The notes under the pieces were generated by a model that was given only the letters and a program-made list of their open reading frames with translations, was not told the DNA's origin and ran no database searches. Source: Paracoccus marcusii (GTDB lineage Bacteria; Pseudomonadota; Alphaproteobacteria; Rhodobacterales; Rhodobacteraceae). Taken from it: a stretch of DNA of 64,000 nt. The position numbers and the translations under genes were made by a program. The DNA is taken from contig NZ_CP117466.1 of NCBI RefSeq assembly GCF_028621715.1, positions 1,002,501-1,066,500 of the forward strand. Reading direction: 5' to 3'. Below are positions 48,152-57,449 of this stretch, piece by piece. The first letter of the stretch is position 1; every line of letters begins with the position of its first letter.

Positions 48152-48571
48152 TCAGGGATAGCGTGCGCCCTCGGGCTCGCGCATGGCATAGCTCTCGATG
48201 CTGTATCGGACCGCGCGGCCCTCGCCCTCCTGGCGCACCAGCCGAAAGCCCGGTTCCACCGCCGGTCGGTTCACGATCATCGCCATGCGGATCGATTCCC
48301 ATCCGGGCGAGGCATCGAAGGCGATGACGCGGATATAGACCCCGCCATGCACCTTGCGGCATTCGTTGACCTCGAACACCACCGCCGCGGCGTCGGGATT
48401 GTCGAACATCGGGTGGCCCCACATCTCCCAATAGGTGTTCCGGGGATGCGGATCGTCGGTGTATTCGACCGATACCGCCCAGCCCCTGTCGATGGCGTAC
48501 TGGGCCTGCACGCGGATGTCGTCATCCGACAGGTCGGGCAGAAAGCTGAACTGGCCTTGTGTCATCTTCAT
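48152..48571 (-). CDS. cbbS: RuBisCO small subunit (red-type)
   Basis: 139 residues, with the extended C-terminus typical of red-type (form IC) small subunits. It begins [19 protein letters not shown] and contains [20 protein letters not shown] and [14 protein letters not shown]. It forms the L8S8 holoenzyme with CbbL, 12 bp upstream. Confidence 0.97.
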   Translation of the reverse strand: MKMTQGQFSFLPDLSDDDIRVQAQYAIDRGWAVSVEYTDDPHPRNTYWEMWGHPMFDNPDAAAVVFEVNECRKVHGGVYIRVIAFDASPGWESIRMAMIVNRPAVEPGFRLVRQEGEGRAVRYSIESYAMREPEGARYP

Positions 48572-48583
48572 GGCTCTGGCTCC

Positions 48584-50065
<1,482 letters not shown>

Positions 50066-50938
50066 TCAGGCGCGCTTGGCGTCATGGGTCAGGCGCAGGA
50101 TCATCGGCGTCAGGATCAGCTGCATCGCCAGGTCCATCTTGGGGCCGGGCACGACGATCGAGTTGGCGCGGCTCATCCAGGATCCGTCGATCATCTGGGT
50201 CAGATAGGGAAAATCGATGCCCCTCGGGTTGCGGAACCGGATCACCACCAGGCTTTCGTCGGCGGTGGGGATCCAGCGGGCGATGAACGGGTTCGACGTG
50301 TCAACCACCGGCACGCGCTGGAAATTGATGTCCGTCTGGGTGAACTGCGGACAGATGCAGTGCACATAGGCGTGCATCCGCCGCAGGATGGTGTCGGTCA
50401 CGGCCTCGGTCGAATAGCCGCGCTGGGCGCTGTCGCGGTGGATCTTCTGGATCCATTCCAGATTGATCACCGGCACCACGCCGATCTTCAGATCGGCCAG
50501 CGCGGCCAGGTTGACGGTGTCGTTGGCCACCGCCCCGTGCAGCCCCTCATAGAACAGCAGGTCGCTGCCATCCGGAAAAGGCGCCCAGTCCGTAAAGGTG
50601 CCGGGCGCGCTGCCCCAGCGTTCCGCCTCGCGGTCGTCATGGACGTAATGGCGGGTCTGGCCGCGCCCCGTTTCGCCATAGATCCGAAAGATCTCCTCCA
50701 GCGCCTGCAATTCGTTGGCGTCATAGCTGAAATGGCTGAAGGTCGCGTCGCCCGCGGCCAACCGGGCAGCCAGTTCCGCCTTCATCGCGGCGCGGTCATA
50801 GCGGTGAAAGGCATCGCCCTCGATGCTGACGGCGGTGATGCCCTCGCGGCGAAAGATCTGGTCGAAGGTCGACTTGACCGTGGTGGTGCCCGCGCCCGAA
50901 CTGCCGGTGACCGAGATGATGGGATGCTTGTGGCTCAT
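50066..50938 (-). CDS. cbbP: Phosphoribulokinase
   Basis: 290 residues, the octameric proteobacterial class. Phosphorylates ribulose 5-phosphate to the RuBisCO substrate. Walker A GSSGAGTTTVKSTF near 12-25; FHRYDRAAMK; YHRTP-like region FLFYEGLHGAV; and IQKIHRD. It lies 21 bp before cbbL in the operon. Confidence 0.96.
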   Translation of the reverse strand: MSHKHPIISVTGSSGAGTTTVKSTFDQIFRREGITAVSIEGDAFHRYDRAAMKAELAARLAAGDATFSHFSYDANELQALEEIFRIYGETGRGQTRHYVHDDREAERWGSAPGTFTDWAPFPDGSDLLFYEGLHGAVANDTVNLAALADLKIGVVPVINLEWIQKIHRDSAQRGYSTEAVTDTILRRMHAYVHCICPQFTQTDINFQRVPVVDTSNPFIARWIPTADESLVVIRFRNPRGIDFPYLTQMIDGSWMSRANSIVVPGPKMDLAMQLILTPMILRLTHDAKRA

Positions 50939-50945
50939 GGGGTCC

Positions 50946-51824
50946 TCAGGTGCGGAACAGGCCGCGATGGCCGAACAGGGCCGACACCTCGGCCTCGGGC
51001 AGGTCGTGATAGGCGGCGACGCGGTCGACCTTGTCGACGCAGCCGAAGACCAGCGGCGTGCGGCTGTCGAACCCGGTGATCACCGCGTCCAGGATCGGCA
51101 GCGCGCCGTCCGTCGCCCGTCCCCCGGCCTGTTCGATCAGAAACGCGATGGGCGCCGCCTGATGCAGCATCGACAGGCTGCCCCGCCCGTGGCCCGACCG
51201 CGCATCGGCGGGCGCCAGATAGATGCCGCCGCGCATCAGGATGCGATGCGCCTCGGCCACCAGCGACGGGGTCCAGCGCAGGTCGATGGTCCGTCCGCGC
51301 GGGCCCTGAACGCCGGCCAGGCAGTCGTCGACATAGGCCCGCACGGGGCGCGGCCAGTGGCGGTACTGCGACATGTCGATGGCCAGGTCGCGCACGGCGT
51401 CGGGCAGGGTGGCCCGCGCCCGTTCGATGGCGAAGGCCCACCCGTCCAGCGCCTGCACCTGCACGCCGTCGCCGCAGGTCAGCACCATCAGGCAGCGCGG
51501 TCCGTGCATCACGTATCCCGCCGCCCGCATCTGCCGCGCGGGGCGCAGAAAGCTGTCCTCGGCCGTGGCCGCCGCGTCGAAGATCGCGAACAGGGTGCCC
51601 GTGGGGGCATTGGCATCAGGCTGGTCGGGCGGCGAATGCGCGATGGCCAGGGCCAGCGCGCCCTGCGGATCGCCCCCTTCGGGCGTGGCCCGATCCGCCC
51701 GGCTGATCCAGCGCAGCCCCTTGCCTCGCAGCGCAGCCCCGGTGGCCAGGTGGCGCGCCAGATCATCCAGGCAGGCGTGCAGATCGGCCGGGATCAGGTC
51801 CGTGTCGATGGTCGCTTCGGTCAT
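50946..51824 (-). CDS. cbbF: Fructose-1,6-bisphosphatase-like protein, catalytic motifs lost
   Basis: 292 residues, clearly class I FBPase by its C-terminal two thirds (SQYRHWPRPVRAYVDDCLAG, VAEAHRILMRGGIYLAPAD, IAFLIEQAGGRATDG, ILDAVITGFDSRTPLVFG). But the family is usually about 330 residues, and here the N-terminal metal region is missing. The DPLDGSSN block is replaced by AHSPPDQPDANAP (62-74). The later metal Glu (LYEANP) is Gln222 in MLHQAAP. GGGGAGGGGACG precedes the start. Position and order match cbbF. Activity is doubtful. Confidence 0.85.
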   Translation of the reverse strand: MTEATIDTDLIPADLHACLDDLARHLATGAALRGKGLRWISRADRATPEGGDPQGALALAIAHSPPDQPDANAPTGTLFAIFDAAATAEDSFLRPARQMRAAGYVMHGPRCLMVLTCGDGVQVQALDGWAFAIERARATLPDAVRDLAIDMSQYRHWPRPVRAYVDDCLAGVQGPRGRTIDLRWTPSLVAEAHRILMRGGIYLAPADARSGHGRGSLSMLHQAAPIAFLIEQAGGRATDGALPILDAVITGFDSRTPLVFGCVDKVDRVAAYHDLPEAEVSALFGHRGLFRT

Positions 51825-51876
51825 CGTCCCCTCCCCGGCACGAGTGCTGCCAAGGGACATTGACAGGCGCCCGCGT

Positions 51877-51921
51877 TTCGGAAAATTTAATAAGGCGAAA
51901 GACGCATTCAGGAAAACTTAA
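51877..51921. promoter_or_regulatory. Direct repeat in the cbbF-cbbR gap, candidate CbbR sites
   Basis: Two copies of TTC(A)GGAAAAYTTAA, at 51877-51890 and 51907-51921, 31 bp apart (three helical turns). LysR-type regulators bind such AT-rich sites between divergent genes. The second copy covers the cbbR ribosome-binding region, fitting self-repression. Confidence 0.55.
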
Positions 51922-51922
51922 G

Positions 51923-52855
51923 ATGCGCCATGATGCCGTCACCCTGCGCCAGTTGCGCGCCCTGCGCGCGGTCGCCGACAGCGGCAGCCTGACCCAAGCC
52001 GCGGCGCAGCTGGGTCTCAGCCCGCCCGCCATTCACAGTCAGCTGAAATCGCTGGAGGATCTGGCTGGGGCGCCGTTGCTGCAGCGCGCCGAGCACGGGG
52101 CCTTTCGCGCCACCGCACAGGGTCGTGCCCTGCTGATGGCAGAGGCCCAGATCGCCACCGCACTGGCCCGCGCCGGGCGCGAGGTCGCGTCCCTGGCCCA
52201 GGGGCACAGCGGCAACGTGGTCCTGGGGGTGGTATCCACCGGCAAGTATTTCGCGCCGTTCCTGGTCGCCACGCTGCAACGCGCCCTGCCGCGGATCGAG
52301 GTGACGCTGCGGATCGGCAACCGCGACGCGATCCTGGCCGCGCTGGCCGCGGATGAGCTGGACCTGGCGATCATGGGCCGCCCGCCGCGCGAACCCGCCG
52401 TGATCGCCGCCCCCGTCGGGCCGCATCCGCACATCATCATCGCGGCACCCGACCATCCGCTGGCGGCCCAGGACCCGGTGATGCCGATGGACCTGCTATC
52501 CCAGACCTTCCTGTCGCGCGAGGAGGGGTCCGGCACCCGCATCCTGATGACCCGCTTTCTGGACCGCATCGGCGAAGGCACGCCCTGGCGCGCGACCGAG
52601 ATGGGCACGAACGAGACGATCAAGCAGGCGGTGATCGCGGGCCTGGGGATCGCGCTGATCTCTCAGCATACCTGCACGGAGGAATTGCGCACCGGCCGCC
52701 TGGTTGCGCTGCAGGCCATCGGCCTGCCCATCCAGCGCAGCTGGTACCTGCTGCACCGCGCCGACCGCGCGCCCAGCCCGGCCACCGAACGCATCCGCGC
52801 GGCCATCGCGGGTCTTGGCGGCAGCTTCCTGCCCCGTCTGGAGGGGCGCGGCTGA
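51923..52855 (+). CDS. cbbR: LysR-type regulator of the Calvin operon
   Basis: 310 residues from the ATG at 51923. LysR helix-turn-helix at about 9-65 (LRQLRALRAVADSGSLTQAA, SPPAIHSQLKSLEDLAG) and the periplasmic-binding-like effector domain from about 90 (VVLGVVSTGKYFAPFLVATL, LSREEGSGTRILMTRF). It is divergent from cbbFPLSX-rpe across 98 bp. It would activate the cbb genes in response to a metabolite such as RuBP or NADPH (family knowledge). Confidence 0.94.
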   Translation: MRHDAVTLRQLRALRAVADSGSLTQAAAQLGLSPPAIHSQLKSLEDLAGAPLLQRAEHGAFRATAQGRALLMAEAQIATALARAGREVASLAQGHSGNVVLGVVSTGKYFAPFLVATLQRALPRIEVTLRIGNRDAILAALAADELDLAIMGRPPREPAVIAAPVGPHPHIIIAAPDHPLAAQDPVMPMDLLSQTFLSREEGSGTRILMTRFLDRIGEGTPWRATEMGTNETIKQAVIAGLGIALISQHTCTEELRTGRLVALQAIGLPIQRSWYLLHRADRAPSPATERIRAAIAGLGGSFLPRLEGRG

Positions 52856-52906
52856 TCTTGCCGGTTCCGGGTCGTGTTGTCGTGCGGCCGTCGCCCGGTC
52901 AAATAC

Positions 52907-52935
52907 GAACGGCCGGCCGCTATGGCGGGCCGTTC
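52907..52935. terminator. Bidirectional terminator-like hairpin between cbbR and flgD
   Basis: Perfect 8-bp inverted repeat GAACGGCC (52907-52914) and GGCCGTTC (52928-52935) with a 13-nt GC-rich loop, in the gap between two converging genes. The minus-strand side is followed by GTATTTG. Confidence 0.5.
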
Positions 52936-52972
52936 CCCTAATCCACCGACACCGCCTCTTAACGCTGATCCG

Positions 52973-53641
52973 TCAGCCGGCGTCGCGCAGGGCCGTGACC
53001 TCTCCCGCCGGGGCAGAGGCGCCGCCTTCGAACACGACCCGCCCGCCGCTGGCGTCGAACTGCGCCTCGACGATGCGGGCATAGGCGCCGACCTTGCTCT
53101 CCAGGATCATCTCGCCGCCGCGCCGGCTCTCCAACGTAAAGCTGTACAGCCCGTCGGGCAGCTTGGTGTCGTCGGCGCTGCGGCCCAGCCAGTCGATCTG
53201 GCCCTCTCCGGGGCCGATCTCCTCGCGCGTCACCTCGCGACCCTGCGCGTCGCGGGTGACCAGCTGCACGCTGTCGGCCAGGGAATGGGGCACCACGTCC
53301 AGGGTGATGGCGTCGTCGCCGAACCAGACCGGGGCGGTGGTCCGCCCCTCCTTGCCGATCCAGCCCGCGATGCCCGCACCACCGGCCTGCCCGGCCATCT
53401 GCTCCAGAAACTTGTTGCTCAGCGCCGCCTGTTCGACCCCGGCGAACGTCGCCAGCTGGATCGCAAAGTCTGTGCTTTCCATGGGGTTCAGCGGATCCTG
53501 GTTCTGCAGCTGCGCGGTCAGCATGGTCAGGAACGTCTGAAAGTCCCCTCCCGCGCCGGCGCCTGCGAACCCGCCCGCGCCTGCCGCAGAGGGGGTGGCT
53601 GCGGGAATGGTCACTGTCGGGCTGGTGATCGCGTCAACCAT
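52973..53641 (-). CDS. flgD: Flagellar hook cap protein FlgD
   Basis: 222 residues; the scaffold that caps the growing hook. The conserved N-terminal region FQTFLTMLTAQLQNQDPLNPMESTDFAIQLATFAGVEQ lies near 34-71. The C-terminal part is the Ig-like hook-assembly domain (DGLYSFTLESRRGGEMI). Preceded by fliK at 9 bp, as an export/hook-length unit. Confidence 0.93.
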   Translation of the reverse strand: MVDAITSPTVTIPAATPSAAGAGGFAGAGAGGDFQTFLTMLTAQLQNQDPLNPMESTDFAIQLATFAGVEQAALSNKFLEQMAGQAGGAGIAGWIGKEGRTTAPVWFGDDAITLDVVPHSLADSVQLVTRDAQGREVTREEIGPGEGQIDWLGRSADDTKLPDGLYSFTLESRRGGEMILESKVGAYARIVEAQFDASGGRVVFEGGASAPAGEVTALRDAG

Positions 53642-53650
53642 GAAAGGCTC

Positions 53651-54913
53651 CTATAATCTGATGTCCAGGCGGCGGTCGCTCAACGCGGTGGGTGACATGC
53701 GGACCCGCAAGGGGGCGGCCGAAAGGGGAATGTCGTCGTCATCGCCGGCACGGCCCTGCGCAGGCTGGCTGTCGCTGCGGTCGTCGCGGCGGAAATCCAG
53801 ACTGCCCGCGGACACGCCCGCATCGGCCAGCTGCTGCGTCAGCAGGTCCGCGTTGCGGCGCACCAGGTCCAGCGTCTCGGGGCGCTCGGCCCAGATGGTG
53901 ATCTGGCCGCGATCGGGGCCCGACATGACCAGGCGGATGCGGCCCAGCTCCTCGGGGGACAGGGCGATCTCGGTCCGGTCGCCACGGGTGCTGACCAGCG
54001 CGTCGGTGACCTGCTGCAGCACGGGGCGCGGATCGTGCGACGCAGCCTGCCAGCCAGACCCGGCAGCGGCGGTGGGCCGTGCGGCGGCGGGGGTGTGCGA
54101 ATCGGTGCCGAAGGGCAATTCGGCCAAGGTCTCGGCAAGGCCTGCGGGCAAGGCGATCTCGGACCGAGCGGCAATGACGGGGTCGCGGGCCACCATTGGC
54201 GCCGGACGGTCCGGTGCCGCCCGGTCGACCGGGGGCGGGGCGGCGTTGATCGGGCCGGCATCGACGGGACGGGCGGTCGCGGCGCTCTCGGTCGCCGGGA
54301 TCGGACGGCCCGGGCGCGCCGGTGCGACAGGCTGGCCGCCGCCATGGATCGGGGCCACCTGTGCGGCGGTTGCCCCAGGCAGGGTGGGGGCCGGGTTGGC
54401 GGCCTGCTGTGTGACGCCTGCAGCGACGATGCGGGTCGTGGTCGGCGCGACTGCGATCTGCACGGCCGGCGCCTCCGCGGGATCAGTCGCAGCAGGGGTC
54501 GTCGGATCGGTCGATTGCGGTGCCGTTGGAACCGCATCGCCGATCAGGCTCGCATCGGATGTCTGTGCGTCCACGGGCAGCAGGCTGGCCAAAGGATCGC
54601 CGCCCTGAATGTCGGCTGATTCGTCAATCTCGGGCGCTGGCAGCTGCGGAAGGCCTGCGGCCAGCGCCTCGATCGCGGGATCGGTGCCGGGCGGTGCGCT
54701 GAACTCTCCGCTGAAGCCCATCTGCTGCTGCAGCCATGCCGCAAGCGGGTCCTTCGGTGGTGCCGACACCGCGGTCGCCGGAGCGGCTGGTACCATCGCG
54801 CCTGCCGACCAGACATCGAAACCCGATTCGCCCGTCACGTGAACAGGCGTCGCCGCATCGACGAAGGCCTCGGCGCGGGTGGGTATGGGCGATATGATCT
54901 GGATGTCAGCCAT
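53651..54913 (-). CDS. fliK: Flagellar hook-length control protein FliK
   Basis: 420 residues, very rich in Ala and Pro across about 60-290, which fits the extended molecular-ruler part. The C-terminal hook-control domain (about 310-400) reads VTDALVSTRGDRTEIALSPEELGRIRL and MSGPDRGQITIWAERPETLDLVRR, the substrate-switching module that contacts FlhB. It measures hook length and triggers the export switch. Followed by flgD. Confidence 0.88.
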   Translation of the reverse strand: MADIQIISPIPTRAEAFVDAATPVHVTGESGFDVWSAGAMVPAAPATAVSAPPKDPLAAWLQQQMGFSGEFSAPPGTDPAIEALAAGLPQLPAPEIDESADIQGGDPLASLLPVDAQTSDASLIGDAVPTAPQSTDPTTPAATDPAEAPAVQIAVAPTTTRIVAAGVTQQAANPAPTLPGATAAQVAPIHGGGQPVAPARPGRPIPATESAATARPVDAGPINAAPPPVDRAAPDRPAPMVARDPVIAARSEIALPAGLAETLAELPFGTDSHTPAAARPTAAAGSGWQAASHDPRPVLQQVTDALVSTRGDRTEIALSPEELGRIRLVMSGPDRGQITIWAERPETLDLVRRNADLLTQQLADAGVSAGSLDFRRDDRSDSQPAQGRAGDDDDIPLSAAPLRVRMSPTALSDRRLDIRL

Positions 54914-55017
54914 GAAAAAGCCTCTTTGGGTTTTTTCCTGATTAGTCCTTATTCCTTACTAATTATTTACGACGCCCCGATATTTTGAATCCCATCGTCA
55001 TATGCAGCGGGGACCGA

Positions 55018-55263
55018 ATGCAGATCGAACCGATTATTCCCACGGCGGCTCAAAAGCCCTCGTCCGTGGCCGTCGCGAATCAACTTGAACACGCATTTCT
55101 GGAGGAGATGCTGAAATATTGCGGCCCCGGCCCGTCCGAAGGCGCCTTTTCCGGCGGCGCCGGAGAAGAGCAGTTCTCCAGCTTCCTGACGCGCGAACAT
55201 GCGGGGCTGCTGGCGGAACGTCTGGACCTGGGCTTTGCCGCCATGCTGGAGGGCCGCGCATGA
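55018..55263 (+). CDS. Flagellar rod-binding protein (FlgJ N-terminal type)
   Basis: 81 residues from the ATG at 55018. It matches the rod-binding domain of FlgJ (NQLEHAFLEEMLKYCGPGP, EEQFSSFLTREHAGLLAERLDLG), without the muramidase domain found in enterobacteria. It caps the growing rod; a separate enzyme (SltF-type in Rhodobacter) supplies wall cleavage. Its stop overlaps the next gene by ATGA. Confidence 0.85.
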   Translation: MQIEPIIPTAAQKPSSVAVANQLEHAFLEEMLKYCGPGPSEGAFSGGAGEEQFSSFLTREHAGLLAERLDLGFAAMLEGRA

Positions 55264-55577
55264 GCCGCGCCCTGACCCGCCAGGTGGCCCAGATCCGCGG
55301 CGCGCTGATGGCCGGAAATGCCCAAGCAGCGCTGACAGGATTGGACGAACTGACCCGCATCGCCGCGCGCAAGGGCATCGACACCCCCACCCGTGATCTG
55401 CTGGAGCCCGCCTTGGCCGACCTGCGCGCGCTGGCACAGGCCTCGCTCAAGGGCGCGCAGCAGGCGGCCGAACAGGTGCGCGCCATCGTGCAGGCCGCGC
55501 GCAGCCTGCAGACCTATGATTCCCTGGGTCAGCGGCACGTGAATGAAACCCGCGCGAATGCACCGCAAAGGTTTTGA
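55260..55577 (+). CDS. FlgN-like flagellar export chaperone (tentative)
   Basis: 105 residues, nearly all helical (LTRQVAQIRGALMAGNAQAALTGLDELTRIAARKG, then LADLRALAQASLKGAQQAAEQVRAIV). It overlaps the rod-binding gene. Size, helical content and position suggest a FlgN-type chaperone for hook-junction proteins, but no signature makes this certain. Confidence 0.65.
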   Translation: MSRALTRQVAQIRGALMAGNAQAALTGLDELTRIAARKGIDTPTRDLLEPALADLRALAQASLKGAQQAAEQVRAIVQAARSLQTYDSLGQRHVNETRANAPQRF

Positions 55578-55610
55578 TAAAATGCGTCGGAAGGTTTGTT
55601 TGAGAGGAGG

Positions 55611-55618
55611 GCCGATAT
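55611..55618 (+). promoter_or_regulatory. FliA-type (sigma-28) -10 element for fliC
   Basis: GCCGATAT matches 7 of 8 bases of the flagellar sigma factor -10 GCCGATAA, 129 bp upstream of fliC. A partial -35 (GAAGGTTT) lies two bases farther away than ideal. Confidence 0.45.
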
Positions 55619-55715
55619 TCACTAGTTGTCAATAACCGGCCGCTAAACCGGGGACATGCCAGGGAAATGGCAAGGGCAACCGCCCGACAGGTCAGAAGGC
55701 CACAAGATGCAACCT

Positions 55716-55730
55716 GGGTGCAAAGCACCT
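55716..55730 (+). promoter_or_regulatory. Leader hairpin just before the fliC ribosome site
   Basis: GGTGC (55717-55721), AAA loop, GCACC (55725-55729), extended by a G-U pair. It sits about 8 nt before the GGAGGA site of fliC. FlbT acts on flagellin leaders in Caulobacter (family knowledge), so this may be its target. Confidence 0.4.
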
Positions 55731-55746
55731 TATATCGGAGGACACC

Positions 55747-56589
55747 ATGTCCAGCATTCTGACCAACAACAGCGCCATGGTCGCGCTGCAGACCCTGAAA
55801 AGCATCAACTCGCAGCTGGGTAAAACCCAGTCCGACATCGCGACCGGCAAGACCGTCGCGAACGCCAAGGACAACGCTGCCGTCTGGGCGATCTCGAAAG
55901 TCATGGAAACCGACCAGTCGGCATTCAAGACGATCCAGTCGAACCTGAACGTGGCCGACGCCGTGGTGGGAACCGCCCGCGCTGGCGCCGAGCAGATCAC
56001 CGATCTGCTGAAGGAGATGAAGAACCTGGCGATCGGCGGTGCCAACGACGCTGCTGACTTCGGCAAGATCCAGACGGATATGGCGAAGAAGGTCGAGCAG
56101 ATCACGGCGATCATCGAGGGGACGCAGCTGAACGGCGTCAACCTGCTGAAGACGAACCCGACCGGCACCAACACCGCCTTTACGGTTCTGGGTTCGCTGG
56201 ACCGCACCAACGGCACCGTGGCCACCGGTGCTGCCAACATCGAGGTCGACTCGGTCGACTTCGAGGCAGGCCTGGATGTCGCCGGTCTGACCGCGGTCAC
56301 CGACCGTGCCTCGGCCGAAACCGCGATCGGCGAGATCGAGGCCCTGATCGACGTCGCTGTTCAGGGTGCCGCCGATCTGGGTTCGGCCGGCAAGCGGATC
56401 TCTGACCAGTCCAGCTTCGTGGGCAAGCTGTCGGACTCGCTGAAAACCGGCATCGGCTCGCTGGTCGACGCCGACATGGAGGAGTCGTCGGCTCGCCTTC
56501 AGGCCCTGCAGACGCAGCAGCAGCTGGGCATCCAGGCGCTGTCGATCGCCAACCAGGGGCCGTCGGCCGTCATGTCGCTGTTCCGCTGA
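55747..56589 (+). CDS. fliC: Flagellin
   Basis: 280 residues, short for flagellin because the variable outer domain is small. Both conserved ends are present: SSILTNNSAMVALQTLKSIN at the N-terminus, and EESSARLQALQTQQQLGIQA near the C-terminus ending SLFR. It forms the filament after export. GGAGGAC precedes the start. Followed by a terminator and by flaF-flbT. Confidence 0.96.
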   Translation: MSSILTNNSAMVALQTLKSINSQLGKTQSDIATGKTVANAKDNAAVWAISKVMETDQSAFKTIQSNLNVADAVVGTARAGAEQITDLLKEMKNLAIGGANDAADFGKIQTDMAKKVEQITAIIEGTQLNGVNLLKTNPTGTNTAFTVLGSLDRTNGTVATGAANIEVDSVDFEAGLDVAGLTAVTDRASAETAIGEIEALIDVAVQGAADLGSAGKRISDQSSFVGKLSDSLKTGIGSLVDADMEESSARLQALQTQQQLGIQALSIANQGPSAVMSLFR

Positions 56590-56596
56590 TAAGACC

Positions 56597-56621
56597 GGCG
56601 GGCGCCCCAAGGGCGCCCGCC
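56597..56621 (+). terminator. fliC terminator-like hairpin
   Basis: Perfect 11-bp stem GGCGGGCGCCC (56597-56607) and GGGCGCCCGCC (56611-56621), 3-nt loop, 7 bp past the fliC stop. No strong T-run follows. Confidence 0.65.
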
Positions 56622-56675
56622 ACCCTCTGAATATCATTCAGCCCCTGATCACACTCCAGAATGGGAAGCACGATC

Positions 56676-57041
56676 TTGAACGCGGTAACGCCACTGACCG
56701 ACCATGGCTACAGGACATCCGCCATCCGCTCTCCGCGCGATGCGGAATACGACATCTTCTCGCGCGTCACGCGCATGCTGCGGCAGGCCCCGCGAAAGGC
56801 CGACAACACCGATACCATCCAGGCGGTGCACAAGAATTCCGAACTGTGGACGATCCTGGCAACCGACCTTGCCGATCCCGGCAACGGGCTGCCCGATCAG
56901 GTCAAGGCCGGCCTGATTTCGTTGGCGGGATTTGCCATCCGCCACGGTCAGGCCGTGATGGCGGGCAGCGCCCAGACCGATCCGCTGATCGACATCAACA
57001 TGACCGTCATGCGCGGTCTGCGCGGAGAGAGCGCACCATGA
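56676..57041 (+). CDS. flaF: Flagellar biosynthesis regulator FlaF
   Basis: 121 residues if started at the TTG at 56676 (GGGAAG 8 nt upstream), which gives MNAVTPLTDHGYRTSAIRSP; the ATG at 56661 is the alternative and has no ribosome site. Family blocks: RDAEYDIFSRVTRMLRQA, ALHKNSELWTIL-type (AVHKNSELWTILATDLAD) and LISLAGFAIRHGQ. FlaF promotes flagellin production and secretion in alphaproteobacteria. It overlaps flbT by ATGA. Confidence 0.88.
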   Translation: MNAVTPLTDHGYRTSAIRSPRDAEYDIFSRVTRMLRQAPRKADNTDTIQAVHKNSELWTILATDLADPGNGLPDQVKAGLISLAGFAIRHGQAVMAGSAQTDPLIDINMTVMRGLRGESAP

Positions 57042-57442
57042 GCGGCCTTGTCCTCAAGCTGGCACCGAACGAACGCGTCCTGATCAACGGCGCGGTAATC
57101 GAGAACGGCGACCGCCGCACCAAGATCGCGATCAAGACGCCCAATGTGAACGTCCTGCGCCTGCGCGACGCGATCCACCCCGATAGCGCTCAGACACCGG
57201 TGTCGCGCGCCATGTATGTCGCGCAGATGATCCTGTCCGGCGATGCCGAACCGTCCGAGGGCCGCCGGCAATTGCTGATCGCCATCGAACAGCTGAGCCA
57301 GGTGTTCGACGATCGCGACAGCCGCCTGCTGTTGGCCGAGGCCAGTGCCGCCGCGGTCGATTCGAATGCCTATCAGGCGCTGCGCAAGCTGCGCGATCTG
57401 CTGCCCCGAGAGGCGCGGCTGTTCGCCGCCGCCCGGACGTGA
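57038..57442 (+). CDS. flbT: Flagellin translation regulator FlbT
   Basis: 134 residues. It begins MSGLVLKLAPNERVLINGAV with ENGDRRTKIAIKTPNVNVLRLRDAI, the family core. FlbT binds flagellin mRNA and controls its stability or translation in Caulobacter. Its overlap with flaF fits their opposing action on flagellin. Confidence 0.93.
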   Translation: MSGLVLKLAPNERVLINGAVIENGDRRTKIAIKTPNVNVLRLRDAIHPDSAQTPVSRAMYVAQMILSGDAEPSEGRRQLLIAIEQLSQVFDDRDSRLLLAEASAAAVDSNAYQALRKLRDLLPREARLFAAART

Positions 57443-57449
57443 GGGTATC

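Noticed and set aside
50946-51824. Frameshift or truncation as the cause of the odd FBPase
   Set aside because: The open frame aligns continuously with the family on both sides of the changed motif and the start has a strong ribosome site, so the loss looks evolutionary rather than a sequencing error.
55680-55705. Possible sigma-54 promoter in the fliC leader (GGCAAGG...CCGC)
   Set aside because: Spacing between GG and GC is 11 rather than 10 and TTGC is absent.
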